Source: Gymnodinialimonas sp. 202GB13-11 (GTDB taxonomy: Bacteria; Pseudomonadota; Alphaproteobacteria; Rhodobacterales; Rhodobacteraceae). From it: a stretch of 64,000 nt of DNA. Below, piece after piece: positions 8,847-18,263 of this stretch. Each line of letters begins with the position of its first letter. The stretch's first letter is position 1. The notes below the pieces were generated by a model. It was not told the origin of the DNA. It saw only the letters and a program-made list of their open reading frames with translations, and made no database searches. The stretch covers positions 2,542,001 through 2,606,000 of the forward strand of contig NZ_JBFRBH010000001.1 in assembly GCF_040932485.1 (NCBI RefSeq), in the 5' to 3' direction. The translations under genes and the position numbers were made by a program.

Positions 8847-9425
8847 ATGTCCTGGACCGACGAACGTGTCGAATTGTTGAAGAAGATGTGGGGCGAGGGC
8901 CAGTCGGCCAGCCAGATCGCGAAGGAATTGGGCGGGGTTACGCGCAACGCCGTGATCGGCAAGGTGCATCGTCTTGGCCTGTCGAACCGCTCGGGCGGTG
9001 GCGGCACATCTGCCCCCTCCAAACCCGCGGCCGCGAAAGAAGCACCCGCCGCCAAGGCCGAGGCCGCGCCCAAAGCGGCACCTGCCCCCAAGGCGGATCC
9101 CGCGCCAACACCTGCGCCGCGCCCATCCAACGTGACGCCCCTGCGCAAGCCCATCGCACCCGCAGGCCAGCCCCTGCCGCCACAGCCTTCGGCCAACGAG
9201 ATCAGCCCAGAGGCGCTCGCCAAGGTCAACGAGGTTGAGAAACACGCGAAGAGAATCAGCCTGATGGAGCTGACCGAGCGCGTGTGCAAATGGCCCATCG
9301 GCGATCCAGCGACCGAGGATTTCTACTTCTGCGGCCTGCCCGTGCAGCAGGGCAAACCCTATTGCGATGCCCATGTCGGCGTGGCCTTCCAGCCCATGAG
9401 CAGCCGCCGCGACCGGCGTCGGTGA
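8847..9425 (+). CDS. gcrA: GcrA cell cycle regulator
   Basis: A 192-residue GcrA protein. In Caulobacter GcrA binds sigma-70 RNA polymerase and GANTC sites methylated by CcrM, activating cell-cycle promoters. The N-terminal domain SWTDERVELLKKMWGEGQSA through TRNAVIGKVHRLGLSNR (residues 2-48) is the DNA-binding helix-turn-helix; residues 50-125 form an Ala/Pro/Lys-rich linker; the C-terminal CKWPIGDP, FYFCGLPVQQGKPYCDAHV segment carries the conserved cysteines of the polymerase-binding domain. It is strong evidence for an alphaproteobacterium. Its stop overlaps the GTG of the next gene by GTGA. Confidence 0.96.
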   Translation: MSWTDERVELLKKMWGEGQSASQIAKELGGVTRNAVIGKVHRLGLSNRSGGGGTSAPSKPAAAKEAPAAKAEAAPKAAPAPKADPAPTPAPRPSNVTPLRKPIAPAGQPLPPQPSANEISPEALAKVNEVEKHAKRISLMELTERVCKWPIGDPATEDFYFCGLPVQQGKPYCDAHVGVAFQPMSSRRDRRR

Positions 9426-9778
9426 AGGCCCCGATCCCGATCCTACGCAGCTATTCCGAAGCTGAGGCAAAGGCATTCTACGTCGACTACCTTGGCTTCG
9501 AGATCACCTTCGAGCATCGCTTTGACGCGGCGGCCCCTTTGTATTTCGAGGTGCGCCGCGACGATTGCGTCTTGCATATTTCAGAGCATCACGGCGACGC
9601 GGCCCCCGGCACTGCCCTGCGCATTGAAGTTGCCGATATTGAAGCCTTCCACACGGATATCACGGCGCGCGGCCACAAAAGACTGCGCCCCGGGATCAAC
9701 GAAACGGACATCGGATTTCGTGAGGTCAGCGTCGTGGACCCGTTCTACAACCGCCTGATCTTCTGCCAGCGCACCTGA
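9422..9778 (+). CDS. Glyoxalase-superfamily (bleomycin-resistance-like) protein
   Basis: A 118-residue VOC-fold protein that begins with GTG inside the end of gcrA (GTGA overlap), so it is translationally coupled to it. The pattern PILRSYSEAEAKAFYVDYLGFEITFEH at the N-terminus, LYFEVRRDDCVLHISEHHGD in the middle and a C-terminal VVDPFYNRLIFC strand matches the small bleomycin-binding/glyoxalase family, which usually dimerises. Whether it binds a drug or catalyses a reaction cannot be told. A cell-cycle link is suggested only by position. Confidence 0.83.
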   Translation: MKAPIPILRSYSEAEAKAFYVDYLGFEITFEHRFDAAAPLYFEVRRDDCVLHISEHHGDAAPGTALRIEVADIEAFHTDITARGHKRLRPGINETDIGFREVSVVDPFYNRLIFCQRT

Positions 9779-9784
9779 GCGTGC

Positions 9785-9833
9785 CACGGGACGGCGGGTG
9801 GGGCGCCTTTGGCCACCCGGCCAAACAGCGTCA
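9785..9833. repeat. Dispersed 48-bp repeat, copy A
   Basis: This stretch shares about 45 of 48 positions with 37302-37349 on the same strand. The core GGCGGGTGGGGCGCC is followed by TTTGGCC-ACCC-GGCCAAA, an inverted repeat, and ends ACAGCGTCA. Between the copies the differences fall in the loop and leave the stem intact, which points to selection for a hairpin. It lies between convergent genes (glyoxalase and transglycosylase). Confidence 0.75.
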
Positions 9834-9842
9834 ACCGGCGGA

Positions 9843-10352
9843 TCATCGGCAGTGCCGTGCAACCTCGCGTTCCCGCAGGCCGGTTTCAACCAGCAGGCAC
9901 CGATCCCGCGCCTCATAGTAATAGCCGCGCGCGTACCACATCACTGCCGCGTCAATATCCCCATCGCTCACCAGCCACGCACCGCGCAGGTAGCGGCCCG
10001 CATATTCAAGGTTTGTGCGCGCATCGAGCAGGTCATTGGGCTGCCCCTGAAACCCCATGCCGCGCGCCGTCTCAGGCAAGATTTGCATCAATCCGTAGTA
10101 GGGCCCGTTGCGCGCGTCGGCACGATAGTCGCTTTCGCGCTGGATCACCCGGTGAAGCAAAGCCACCGGTATATCATGACGCGCTGCATATTCATTCACC
10201 AAGGCCCGCATCTGTGGCGTCTCACCGGGATAGAGATCCGCAGCCGGAGCGGCCGCAGGCGCATCCTCCCTGCCGCCGAACAGGCCAAAACCACCGCAAG
10301 CGGAAAGCAAAAGGCAGGTTGATAGGATCAAAGCGGATCGTAGCATGGTCAT
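9843..10352 (-). CDS. Lytic transglycosylase lipoprotein
   Basis: A 169-residue protein with a lipoprotein signal (LILSTCLLLSAC, lipidated cysteine about residue 19) and an SLT domain covering most of the rest. The catalytic glutamate lies in LLHRVIQRESDYRADARN; NGPYYGLMQILPETARGMGF and YAGRYLRGA are the remaining SLT motifs. It would cleave the glycan strand of peptidoglycan, anchored to the outer membrane. At 169 residues it is little more than the catalytic domain. The ATG at 10352 overlaps the stop of the AsmA-like gene (ATGA); a second ATG at 10346 is possible. Confidence 0.9.
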   Translation of the reverse strand: MTMLRSALILSTCLLLSACGGFGLFGGREDAPAAAPAADLYPGETPQMRALVNEYAARHDIPVALLHRVIQRESDYRADARNGPYYGLMQILPETARGMGFQGQPNDLLDARTNLEYAGRYLRGAWLVSDGDIDAAVMWYARGYYYEARDRCLLVETGLREREVARHCR

Positions 10353-12184
10353 TCCTCAGTCTCTTCTTCCGGTGCGGTGTCCGGGTCTGTACCCCCGATC
10401 GGCCCGCCCAACAATCGCGCAACTTCCGCGGCCCGCGCCCTGTCGGCCGCCGCAGCCGCCGCGAGGGCGGCCAAGGCTTCGGCATCCGCGACCGCTTCCA
10501 ATTCACCCCAATCCCCATTGATCAACACGGGAACGGCTAATTCCCGTTCCGGCCAATTCTCAGGCACCAATCGATAGTCCATCGCGCGTTCGGTCAGATT
10601 AATCTGCCCCGCGCCGATGAAGCCGCCCCACGGGCCGTCCAGCATCAGATCCTCGCTGATCACCACGCCACCGCGCACCCGGAACTCGGCCAACAGCCGA
10701 TCGAATTCCGTCGCATCGGCCAGCTCGTCCAAGTTTCGCGCCAGCCCGGGCAAATCCACGCCCGTCAACGTACCCTGCCCGATGGAAAGATCACCCTCCG
10801 CCTCAAGGCCAGCAATGATGGAGTGAAGGTCATCACCCACCCCCAGAAACTCGATAGAGGCTGAGCCGCGCCCTTCCAGCGGAGCATCACCTGCCAGCGC
10901 CTCCAACAGCGGGCCCGCCTGTGCATTGGCTAGTAGAAGGTCCCCTCCCACGGAAAGGCCACCGCGTCCATTGATCACGAACTCACCGGCCAATTGCCCT
11001 TCGGCCAGCCCAATCTGCGCGATGTCGAAGACCATACGCCCGCGGGTCAGCGCCACGCGCATATCCAGCCCCTCAAGGCTCAAGGGGCCGACGCCAAGGC
11101 CGTCCGCGCGCACAGTCAGATCCGCATCCAGATCGAAAAGACCGCTGACATCAATGGGGTCCCGCGACCACGTTCCATCCTGGGTCAGCGCGGCAAAATC
11201 GAACGCGGGGCCAAGCCCGATCTCCCCGCCCGTGATCGTGCCACGGACCAAGGGGCGGTCTTCACCGGGCACCAGATCAAGCGCCGCGTTCAGCCGCGTC
11301 TCACCCAGTTCGACCACACCGCCGCGCAGGTGAAACGACCCACCTGTGACGACGGAAACGGTGCCCCTAACCGCCATCTCATTGCCAATCCGCTCAGCGA
11401 TCGACTCCGGCACGTCTCGCCCCCAAAGGGCCGCAACAGGGCCAATGTCGCGCGCGCGCAGGGCCAGATCGCCCTCCGCCGCGCCACCCAGAGCCGCCGC
11501 CCCGTTGAAGCGCAGGCTTCCGTCATTCCACACCAGATCAAGCCGAACGGGCTGCGACGTTCCTTCAAAGAACCGGGCCGCCTGCGCTATGGTGCCAGAC
11601 AGCTCCATCAACGTGCCATTGGCCACGCCGGACGTCGCGAATGCGGCAGAACCTCCGGCCCCTTCATTCAGGTCAATCATCGCCGTCACCTGCCGCACGT
11701 CCAACGTCGTTCCGGCCATCCGGTCGAGGTAACGAATGCGCCCGCCCCGCAGCTCTGCCTGTCGTAACACCAGCGGCAGAAGGGAGGATTCGCCGTTACG
11801 CCACGACAGCCGCCCATCATCGGCTCGAACCAGCGTCAGGTCAGCGCCCGACAGGTCAAGCCGATCCACCACGCCATCGCCGCCAAACAGGGCCCGCCAT
11901 CCCACCTGCAAAACCGCCTCGTCAGACCGCAGAAGCGGGCGCGTTCCGGCCCAGGCGGGGTTGGCGACCTCCAGCCCTTCGACCGAGATCATCAGGTCCG
12001 GCCACAGGACCGGCCGTGTGGCCGCTTCAATCGTGATCTCGCGTCCGGTTTCCGCCGCCAGCCGGTCAATCGCGATCTGCGCCAGACGTTCTGCCGGCAA
12101 CAACAAGAACACCACCACGATTAGCAGTGCGAGGGCCGCGATGGCTCCGATCAGTCCGGAAATTAAGCGCATTGCTCGTGTCAT
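10349..12184 (-). CDS. AsmA-family outer-membrane biogenesis protein
   Basis: A 611-residue protein with one N-terminal transmembrane helix (residues 6-29) followed by a large periplasmic region. The start of the soluble part, [46 protein letters not shown], is the AsmA N-terminal domain; the C-terminal third has the [20 protein letters not shown] pattern of the AsmA C-terminal domain. Family members are bridge-like proteins implicated in phospholipid transport to, and homeostasis of, the outer membrane. It is transcribed ahead of the overlapping transglycosylase gene. The tail is Ala/Glu-rich. Confidence 0.88.
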   Translation of the reverse strand: MTRAMRLISGLIGAIAALALLIVVVFLLLPAERLAQIAIDRLAAETGREITIEAATRPVLWPDLMISVEGLEVANPAWAGTRPLLRSDEAVLQVGWRALFGGDGVVDRLDLSGADLTLVRADDGRLSWRNGESSLLPLVLRQAELRGGRIRYLDRMAGTTLDVRQVTAMIDLNEGAGGSAAFATSGVANGTLMELSGTIAQAARFFEGTSQPVRLDLVWNDGSLRFNGAAALGGAAEGDLALRARDIGPVAALWGRDVPESIAERIGNEMAVRGTVSVVTGGSFHLRGGVVELGETRLNAALDLVPGEDRPLVRGTITGGEIGLGPAFDFAALTQDGTWSRDPIDVSGLFDLDADLTVRADGLGVGPLSLEGLDMRVALTRGRMVFDIAQIGLAEGQLAGEFVINGRGGLSVGGDLLLANAQAGPLLEALAGDAPLEGRGSASIEFLGVGDDLHSIIAGLEAEGDLSIGQGTLTGVDLPGLARNLDELADATEFDRLLAEFRVRGGVVISEDLMLDGPWGGFIGAGQINLTERAMDYRLVPENWPERELAVPVLINGDWGELEAVADAEALAALAAAAAADRARAAEVARLLGGPIGGTDPDTAPEEETEE

Positions 12185-12312
12185 TGTCTTCGCCTCAGGC
12201 GCAGATTAACCAGCCACACGCCCCGCGCCCATCCCAAACCTGCGGAATGGGCGACCGCTTGCCGAAGAGGCAGGGCTTTCGCATCGTCCCCGTGCGCGAT
12301 AAAGCGGGCGGC

Positions 12313-13680
12313 ATGGCTCAAAACCCGCCCAATCTTCGCCCAGACCTCGCCCGCGCTGACGTGCCCGACGCGACCCGGCCCGGCCAACCACGCATCGGCA
12401 TGGTGTCCCTCGGTTGCCCGAAGGCGCTCGTCGATAGCGAGCGCATCCTGACCCGCCTGCGGGCCGAAGGCTATGCGATCAGCCCCGACTATGACGGCGC
12501 TGATGCGGTGATCGTGAACACTTGCGGCTTTCTCGACAGCGCCAAGGCCGAAAGCCTCGACGCGATTGGCGAGGCGCTGGAGGCCAACGGCAAGGTGATC
12601 GTCACCGGCTGTCTGGGGGCCGAGGCGGATTACATCACTGGTGCGCATCCCAAGGTTCTGGCCGTGACTGGACCGCACCAATATGAGCAGGTGCTTGATG
12701 CCGTGCACGACGCCGTGCCGCCCGCGCCAGACCCGTTCATCGACCTTCTGCCGCCCGCAGGGGTCAAGCTGACCCCCCGCCACTATGCCTACCTCAAGAT
12801 CGCGGAAGGCTGCGATCACAAGTGCAAATTCTGCATCATCCCCGACATGCGCGGGAAGCTGGCCAGTCGTCCCCAACACGCGATTATGCGCGAGGCTGAG
12901 AAGCTGGTTGAGGCTGGGGTGAAAGAAATCCTCGTGATCTCGCAAGACACTTCGGCCTATGGAACCGATTGGAAAGGCCGGGATGAAAAGTTTCCAATCC
13001 TCAACCTGTCGCGTGACTTATCCACGCTCGGCGCGTGGGTTCGCCTGCACTATGTCTACCCCTATCCCCATGTGCGCGACCTGATCCCTTTGATGGCCGA
13101 TCCGTCAAACGGCCTGCTGCCCTACCTCGATATTCCGTTCCAGCACGCCCATCCCGACACGCTCAAACGCATGGCCCGGCCTGCCGCGGCCTCGCGCACA
13201 CTGGACGAAATCGCGGCTTGGCGGCGCGACTGCCCGGACATCATTCTGCGCTCCACTTTCATCGTTGGCTATCCAGGCGAAACGGAGGCGGAGTTCCAGA
13301 CCCTCCTCGACTGGCTGGACGAGGCTCAACTCGACCGGGTGGGATGCTTCCAATACGAAAATGTCGATGGCGCACGCTCCAACGCATTGCCCGACCATGT
13401 GCCGGATGAGATCAAGCAAGACCGCTGGGACCGCTTCATGGAAAAAGCTCAGGCCATTTCCGAGGCCAAGCTGGCGTCGAAGGTTGGGCGCACCATGCAG
13501 GTGCTTGTCGATTCTGTGGACGCGGAAGGGGCCACCTGCCGCACAATGGCCGACGCGCCCGAAATCGACGGCAACCTGTTCATCGACGAAGGCTTCGAAG
13601 ACCTCGCCCCCGGCGACCTAGTGACGGTCGAGGTGGACGAGGCCAGCGATTACGATTTGTGGGGGCGGGTGAAGGCTTAA
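12313..13680 (+). CDS. rimO: Ribosomal protein S12 methylthiotransferase RimO
   Basis: A 455-residue radical-SAM enzyme that adds a methylthio group to an aspartate of ribosomal protein S12. Domains in order: UPF0004 ([35 protein letters not shown] with three cluster cysteines), radical SAM ([18 protein letters not shown], the CxxxCxxC site) and a C-terminal TRAM domain ([10 protein letters not shown] to the end). [12 protein letters not shown] distinguishes RimO from MiaB. The ATG at 12313 gives a short N-terminal tail before the first domain. Its stop shares bases with the convergent gene's stop (TTAA). Confidence 0.95.
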   Translation: MAQNPPNLRPDLARADVPDATRPGQPRIGMVSLGCPKALVDSERILTRLRAEGYAISPDYDGADAVIVNTCGFLDSAKAESLDAIGEALEANGKVIVTGCLGAEADYITGAHPKVLAVTGPHQYEQVLDAVHDAVPPAPDPFIDLLPPAGVKLTPRHYAYLKIAEGCDHKCKFCIIPDMRGKLASRPQHAIMREAEKLVEAGVKEILVISQDTSAYGTDWKGRDEKFPILNLSRDLSTLGAWVRLHYVYPYPHVRDLIPLMADPSNGLLPYLDIPFQHAHPDTLKRMARPAAASRTLDEIAAWRRDCPDIILRSTFIVGYPGETEAEFQTLLDWLDEAQLDRVGCFQYENVDGARSNALPDHVPDEIKQDRWDRFMEKAQAISEAKLASKVGRTMQVLVDSVDAEGATCRTMADAPEIDGNLFIDEGFEDLAPGDLVTVEVDEASDYDLWGRVKA

Positions 13681-14027
13681 CGCGGATTGCGCGACAAAAG
13701 CTCCAGTCCAGCCCCGTCGCCCCAAGTGCCGTGCAGCTCACCATCAGGCATGACGATGTAGAAGGCCGGATGGTCTGCACCCCATTCCACCGTCAGCACG
13801 TCACCGTTCAGGACGCCGACACCGGAATAGGAACTGCCGACGCTCCAGTCGACCGTGACCGTGCCATCGGCATTGCCTGAGATTGCCACCGTGCCGCTAT
13901 AGGCCGAACCGTCGGCATTGCGGCCATAGGCGTAATAATCACCAAGGATATTCTGTTGCGCCTGCGCGATGGGCGCTGCGGCAAAGAGGGCGGCTGCTGC
14001 AAGCGGAAGTAGGGAAAAGCGGATCAT
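13677..14027 (-). CDS. Small exported hypothetical protein
   Basis: A 116-residue protein with a clear signal peptide ([23 protein letters not shown], cleavage near residue 23). The mature part of about 93 residues is Gly/Asp/Tyr-rich and beta-strand-like, with repeated patterns such as [20 protein letters not shown] and [13 protein letters not shown], suggesting a small beta-sandwich or lipocalin-like fold. No function recognised. It ends convergently on rimO, sharing the TTAA at 13677-13680. Confidence 0.75.
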   Translation of the reverse strand: MIRFSLLPLAAAALFAAAPIAQAQQNILGDYYAYGRNADGSAYSGTVAISGNADGTVTVDWSVGSSYSGVGVLNGDVLTVEWGADHPAFYIVMPDGELHGTWGDGAGLELLSRNPR

Positions 14028-14115
14028 GTCGTAGCTCCTGACAGAAGGGGTATCGCCTCAACCTGCCATGAAACCTGCCAATCGCCCTATTCCGGTTTCC
14101 CTTGCCCCCCGCGCC

Positions 14116-14826
14116 TTAGCACCGTTGCGCTGCGACCTGCCGGACGATGCGCACACGCTCCCGGTTCGGCGGGTGCGTGCCCAGCACGTTCTCGCCCGGG
14201 TCCGGCAATTGGCTGAAGAACTCCGCTCCCTCAACTGGATCAAAACCGGCACGGCACGTGATGATCGTGCCCAGAGCGTCCGCCTCCAACTCGGCGGCCT
14301 GGCTGAATTGGCGTGAGCCAACAAGCGCGCCCAGATTGGCCGCCTCGATCACTTCTTCCCGGCTTGCGCCGCGCTGGATCGCGGTATTCCCGAAAATCCG
14401 CGCGCCCCGCTCCGCCGCACCCTGTTGCTGGTCGATATGCTGCGCGATGTGATGTGCTGCCTCATGCCCGATCACGAACGCCAGTTCATCATCACTGCGC
14501 ACCTCGTAGATCAGGCCGACCGTCAGAATGATAACCGGCCGCCCATTGTCGGGATCGATGGTTTGAAAGGCGTTCACCCCATAGCGCGGATCGCGCAGCA
14601 CGACGATGTCGAAGTCGCAGTTCCGCCCCGGTGTCTCGGCCCGGCACACGGCCTCCGCCACCGGCTCCATCCGTTCCGTCACTTGAATGGCGCGGGCTAC
14701 GGATACCGGCACGCCGACAGGGGCCTCAGGGATCTGGGCTTCAGACGGCAAAACGGTGGGCGTCGGGGTGGTCGTAACGCAAGCCCCCAAGGCGAGGGGC
14801 GCAATCAGCATCATCAAGGGGCGCAT
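14116..14826 (-). CDS. M48-family metalloprotease lipoprotein
   Basis: A 236-residue zinc protease related to the BepA/LoiP group. A lipoprotein signal (MLIAPLALGAC, Cys16) places it in the periplasm, probably on the outer membrane. The zinc site H121-E-x-x-H125 is in VIGHEAAHHIAQH, with the third ligand glutamate in AAELEADALG about 65 residues later. The C-terminal GTHPPNRERVRIVR is also typical of periplasmic M48 proteases, which help assemble or degrade outer-membrane proteins. It lacks the TPR extension of full-length BepA. The ATG at 14826 begins the signal peptide; a longer frame upstream has no signal. Confidence 0.9.
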   Translation of the reverse strand: MRPLMMLIAPLALGACVTTTPTPTVLPSEAQIPEAPVGVPVSVARAIQVTERMEPVAEAVCRAETPGRNCDFDIVVLRDPRYGVNAFQTIDPDNGRPVIILTVGLIYEVRSDDELAFVIGHEAAHHIAQHIDQQQGAAERGARIFGNTAIQRGASREEVIEAANLGALVGSRQFSQAAELEADALGTIITCRAGFDPVEGAEFFSQLPDPGENVLGTHPPNRERVRIVRQVAAQRC

Positions 14827-14932
14827 GAAAACTCCAGTCGTTGAATGCAATAGCCTAAACCGCTCAGGCCCAGCGTCCAGCCCGGAAAGCTTCAAACTGG
14901 GCACGCTCCGCACGTCGCCTATATCAACGCCG

Positions 14933-15319
14933 ATGAGATCAACACTTATCCTCTTCAACGGGCGCTGCCCGATCTGCGCGGCCGAGATCGCGCATTACCG
15001 CGCCCGGGCCAGCCGGACGGACGCACCGTTGACCTTTGTTGACCTTCATGAAGCCGAGCTTGGCCAATGGTCGCTGACGAAAGATCAGGCGAAACGGCGC
15101 CTGCACGCCCGCTTGCCCAATGGTGACATGGTCTCGGGCCTCGCTGCGTTTGAGGCGATCTGGCGAAACCTCCCCGGCTTTCGATGGGTGGCGCGGCTGG
15201 TCAGCCTGCCCCTTTTGCGACCGATCGCGGCCGTTGCCTACGACCGCATCGCTGCCCCCTTGCTCTATCGCCTCCACCAACGGCGGGAGAGGCTTGGCAA
15301 GGCCGTGCCCCGCACGTAG
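14933..15319 (+). CDS. DCC1-like thiol-disulfide oxidoreductase family protein (DUF393)
   Basis: A 128-residue protein with the DUF393 pattern: ILFNGRCPICAAEIAHYR at the N-terminus, containing the redox motif C12-P-I-C15, and later LHARLPNGDMVSGLAAFEAIW. These proteins have a thioredoxin-like CxxC but their partners are mostly unknown. The ATG at 14933 starts four residues before the first beta strand. It runs divergently from the M48 protease and is followed ten bases later by a small gene. Confidence 0.87.
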   Translation: MRSTLILFNGRCPICAAEIAHYRARASRTDAPLTFVDLHEAELGQWSLTKDQAKRRLHARLPNGDMVSGLAAFEAIWRNLPGFRWVARLVSLPLLRPIAAVAYDRIAAPLLYRLHQRRERLGKAVPRT

Positions 15320-15329
15320 CCTGCGCCCC

Positions 15330-15569
15330 ATGTTTACGATTGAACACGAATTCGACGCCACCATCGTCACCCTCGTCGATGAAGGCGAAGCACCCTTGCT
15401 GGAAGACGTCATCATCTCGACGTTCGAGGAATGCGTGACCCTGCAACAGGCCGATCCCCGCACAGATCAGATGCGCACGATCACGCTGTCTCTCGCCCAG
15501 GTGCGCGACCTCGCCGCGGCGCTGGATCTGCCAGAGGGCGCGTATCAGCTGCAAGGATCGTCGGACTAA
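15330..15569 (+). CDS. Conserved hypothetical protein, 79 residues
   Basis: A short acidic protein beginning MFTIEHEFDATIVTLVDEGE. It reads as a small alpha/beta domain with no signal peptide, membrane helix or metal motif. It follows the DUF393 gene with a gap of ten bases and overlaps the convergent DksA-like gene by four bases (CTAA). The order and lack of frame interruptions support it as real. I do not recognise a function. Confidence 0.7.
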   Translation: MFTIEHEFDATIVTLVDEGEAPLLEDVIISTFEECVTLQQADPRTDQMRTITLSLAQVRDLAAALDLPEGAYQLQGSSD

Positions 15570-15913
15570 CCGGCGCAAGCGACGCAGCGCGTCACGCAAG
15601 GGTCAACGCCCAGCCGGCCATGGCCGATGAAGTCGCCGCAATCCTCACAGAAACCGAACTCAGCCGCGTCGATCCGCTCCAACGCGGCGCTGATGGCCCG
15701 ATGCCGTGCGGCCCGCCGCGCCTCCAGCCCCTTCTGCATAGCCTGCCCCTGCAAAGCATCCATCCGGCTCAACCGCCCCACGGCCTGCTGATCCAACTCA
15801 ACCACCTGCCGCGCCTCCGCCGATTGCGCCGTCTGATCGCTCAGCGCCACCTGTTCCGCCTCCAGATCGGGGCGATAACGTGCTGCCAATTCTGCATCAC
15901 TCGGCTCTTCCAT
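15566..15913 (-). CDS. TraR/DksA-family zinc-finger protein
   Basis: A 115-residue protein with an N-terminal coiled coil (residues about 25-70, QTAQSAEARQVVELDQQAVGRLSRM) and a C-terminal four-cysteine zinc finger: CEDC, then CVTRCVAC. Proteins of this family reach into the RNA polymerase secondary channel. It is shorter than DksA (about 150 residues) and lacks the clear DxxDxA tip, so it is better seen as one of the small DksA-like paralogues common in Rhodobacterales. ATG at 15913 gives MEEPSDAELAARY. Confidence 0.85.
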   Translation of the reverse strand: MEEPSDAELAARYRPDLEAEQVALSDQTAQSAEARQVVELDQQAVGRLSRMDALQGQAMQKGLEARRAARHRAISAALERIDAAEFGFCEDCGDFIGHGRLGVDPCVTRCVACAG

Positions 15914-16011
15914 ACCCAACCCTCTCACCCCAGCTGCGAGGAGCGCAAGCGAGGAGGGGCTGGAAAGCCACACGCATTGCCCCAATAGTGCCCCCAAGGA
16001 CGGAGGCGCAT

Positions 16012-17112
16012 ATGACAACGGGTTTCTTCTGGGATGAACGGTGCTTCTGGCACGGCGGTGGCAACTACGCGGGCCTTTTGCAGGTCGGCGGGTTGATCCA
16101 ACCCGGCGGCGGCCTGCCCGAAAACCCGGAAACCAAACGCCGCCTCGTCAACCTTCTGCGCGTCACCGGCCTGTGGGAGGCACTCGACACGCAAAGCGCC
16201 GATCCCGCGACGCAAGAGGATTTGCTCCGCGTCCACCCCGAAAGCTATCTGCGCCAGTTCAAAGAGATGTCCGACGAAGGCGGTGGCGAGCTTGGCCTGC
16301 GCACCCCCTTCGGCCCCGGCGGGTTCGAGATCGCGTCGCTTTCTGCAGGCCTCGCAAAATCCGCACTTTTCAGCGTGCTCCACGGCACGCACCAAAACGC
16401 CTACGCCCTATCACGCCCGCCCGGCCACCACTGCCTGCCCGATTTCCCGAACGGCTTCTGCCTGCTCGCCAACATCGCCATCGCTGTTGAAGCCGCGCGC
16501 GCCGAGGGTCTGATCGACCGCGTCGCCATCATCGATTGGGACGTGCACCACGGCAACGGGACCGAGGCGATCTTCTACGACCGTGCCGATACGTTGACGA
16601 TTTCTCTCCACCAGGAACGCAATTACCCCCTCGACACAGGCGACTTCGCGGATCGCGGGTCGGGCTCTGGCGAAGGCTTCAACCTCAACATCCCCCTGCC
16701 CCCCGGCACTGGCCATGTGGGATACGTCGAAGCCTTTGAACGCCTTGTTCTGCCGGCGCTGCAAGATTTCCAACCTGACGCCATCGTCATCGCCTGCGGT
16801 TTCGACGCGGGCCTCGTCGACCCGCTCAGCCGCATGATCACCTCCTGCGAGACCTTCCGCGCCATGACCGACATGGTGATGGAGGCCGCCGTAGACCTTT
16901 GCGATGGCAGGCTGATGATGGCCCATGAAGGCGGCTATTCCGAAGTCCACGTCCCCTTCCTCGCCCATTCCGTGCTGGAGGCGATGTCAGGCTCAGACAT
17001 CCACGCCGAAGACCCGTTCCAGCAGAAATTCGAAGGCCAGCAACCCACGGACCGCTTCAACCGTTACGTCAGCCAGCTCATCGCCGAGATGGAGGTGGCG
17101 TTGGGTTACTGA
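16012..17112 (+). CDS. Histone-deacetylase-family amidohydrolase (class II type)
   Basis: A 366-residue zinc amidohydrolase of the HDAC/acetylpolyamine amidohydrolase superfamily. Visible active-site elements are SRPPGHHCLPDFPNGFC (the tandem histidines), IIDWDVHHGNGTEAIFY (zinc-binding Asp and His), and IVIACGFDAGLVDPLS with the second zinc aspartate; MMAHEGGY is the catalytic tyrosine loop. In bacteria these enzymes remove acetyl or related groups from polyamines or other small amides. The ATG at 16012 follows GGAGG at 16002-16006. It ends seven bases inside the convergent marR-like gene. Confidence 0.9.
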   Translation: MTTGFFWDERCFWHGGGNYAGLLQVGGLIQPGGGLPENPETKRRLVNLLRVTGLWEALDTQSADPATQEDLLRVHPESYLRQFKEMSDEGGGELGLRTPFGPGGFEIASLSAGLAKSALFSVLHGTHQNAYALSRPPGHHCLPDFPNGFCLLANIAIAVEAARAEGLIDRVAIIDWDVHHGNGTEAIFYDRADTLTISLHQERNYPLDTGDFADRGSGSGEGFNLNIPLPPGTGHVGYVEAFERLVLPALQDFQPDAIVIACGFDAGLVDPLSRMITSCETFRAMTDMVMEAAVDLCDGRLMMAHEGGYSEVHVPFLAHSVLEAMSGSDIHAEDPFQQKFEGQQPTDRFNRYVSQLIAEMEVALGY

Positions 17113-17564
17113 TCCTCCGTGTCGGCATCCGCCGCGTCGGACACAACGCGCGCCACTTGGTGCATCATCTGGATGAAAGCTGTGCGATCCGCGGCACTCA
17201 ACGCGGACAGCATCAACTCCATATTCCGTACATCTTGCCGTCGAATAGCGGCAAACAGGTCTTCACCCTCGGCCGTCAGATGAAGGGCGACTGCGCGCCC
17301 GTCTTTGGGATGCGGTCGTTTCTCGCTGAGCCCACGCGTCACAAGCCGCGCAATAAGGCTGGATGCCGTTGTAGGGCGAACGCCCAGAAATTCCGCGAGG
17401 TCAGAGGCTCGCGCCCCGGGCTGGTCCGCCAGATATCCAAGCGCAGAGAAGACATGCGGCGAATAGGGAATGCGCCCCTCCGCAATTGGAAAGGCTCGCT
17501 CATTTACATGGAACGCCCGCAAAAGCGCGCCAACAGGATGAAGCAGATCTTCGGCTTGAGACAT
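17106..17564 (-). CDS. MarR-family transcriptional regulator
   Basis: A 152-residue winged-helix regulator. The DNA-binding core LGYLADQPGARASDLAEFLGVRPTTASSLIARLVTRGLSEKRPHPKDGRAVALHLTAEG shows the HTH and the wing with the conserved DGRAV. It is divergent from the SRPBCC gene at 17667, and two perfect short palindromes lie between them, so it probably represses that gene and itself. The ligand is unknown. Confidence 0.88.
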   Translation of the reverse strand: MSQAEDLLHPVGALLRAFHVNERAFPIAEGRIPYSPHVFSALGYLADQPGARASDLAEFLGVRPTTASSLIARLVTRGLSEKRPHPKDGRAVALHLTAEGEDLFAAIRRQDVRNMELMLSALSAADRTAFIQMMHQVARVVSDAADADTEDQ

Positions 17565-17626
17565 GGGGCCTATTTGACCGACACCCCTTGACCGGGCAAG
17601 TCATTCGATTATTTATTGCGACACTC

Positions 17627-17650
17627 GTATTAAATACTGCGAAAATCGCA
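17627..17650. promoter_or_regulatory. Two adjacent palindromes, candidate MarR operator
   Basis: GTATTAAATAC (17627-17637) and TGCGAAAATCGCA (17638-17650) are each perfect inverted repeats around a short centre, and they touch. They lie in the divergent region 16 bases before the SRPBCC start. Location next to a MarR gene suggests one is its operator. The A/T-rich first palindrome could also overlap a -10 element. Confidence 0.5.
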
Positions 17651-17666
17651 CTAAGTGGAGATCTCG

Positions 17667-18263
17667 ATGAAAGTGACATTTGCCTTGGCCGGAGCCGCCG
17701 CAATCACGCTTCCGGCGCTCGCGGCTCCTGTTTTTCTTCCCCGAGCCGAAGGACCGCCGCCTCTACGCGAGGCGGACCGATACTTGTCGAACGTCGAACG
17801 CGCCGTGTTCAATGGACCGGTCGAGGATGTAATCGCCCATCTCAATTCCGACGAAGGCTCGGTTCTGGCGTTCGTCCAACAGACAGATCGCATCGCCGGG
17901 ATCGGTGATGAAATCCCGATTGAAGGTACATTCCCTGACGTGGGTGCGCTTCGGATTCTGGAATTGACCGACGGTTCCCGCGTGACCGAGCGCGTTGTCG
18001 AAAATACCGAGGCCCGCTTCGCCTATCAGATATGGGGATTCACGGCGCCCGCCGCCCGCCCGATCGACCACATACACGGCTATTTCAGCTACGAAGCGCG
18101 CGATGAAGAAACGACCGAGGTGGTCTGGACCTACGCCGTTGCCCCGCGGGTGTTCTGGGCTCGGCCCTTTATCCAGGGGTTTCTCGACAATGATTTTGGC
18201 CCGTTCATGCATTCCGGCCTAAGCGGATCTGCTGAGGCCTTCAACGCTACGGTGGCAAACTAA
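17667..18263 (+). CDS. Exported SRPBCC-like hypothetical protein
   Basis: A 198-residue protein with an N-terminal signal peptide (MKVTFALAGAAAITLPALAA). The mature region has the spacing and feel of a START/SRPBCC fold: a domain that begins with READRYLSNVERAVFNGPVEDVIAHL and ends with a long helix WARPFIQGFLDNDFGPFMHSGL. Ligand-binding or cyclase activity is possible, but no catalytic residue can be named. ATG at 17667 is preceded by GGAG at 17656-17659. Divergent from the MarR regulator. Convergent with the TetR gene, which it overlaps by four bases. Confidence 0.72.
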   Translation: MKVTFALAGAAAITLPALAAPVFLPRAEGPPPLREADRYLSNVERAVFNGPVEDVIAHLNSDEGSVLAFVQQTDRIAGIGDEIPIEGTFPDVGALRILELTDGSRVTERVVENTEARFAYQIWGFTAPAARPIDHIHGYFSYEARDEETTEVVWTYAVAPRVFWARPFIQGFLDNDFGPFMHSGLSGSAEAFNATVAN

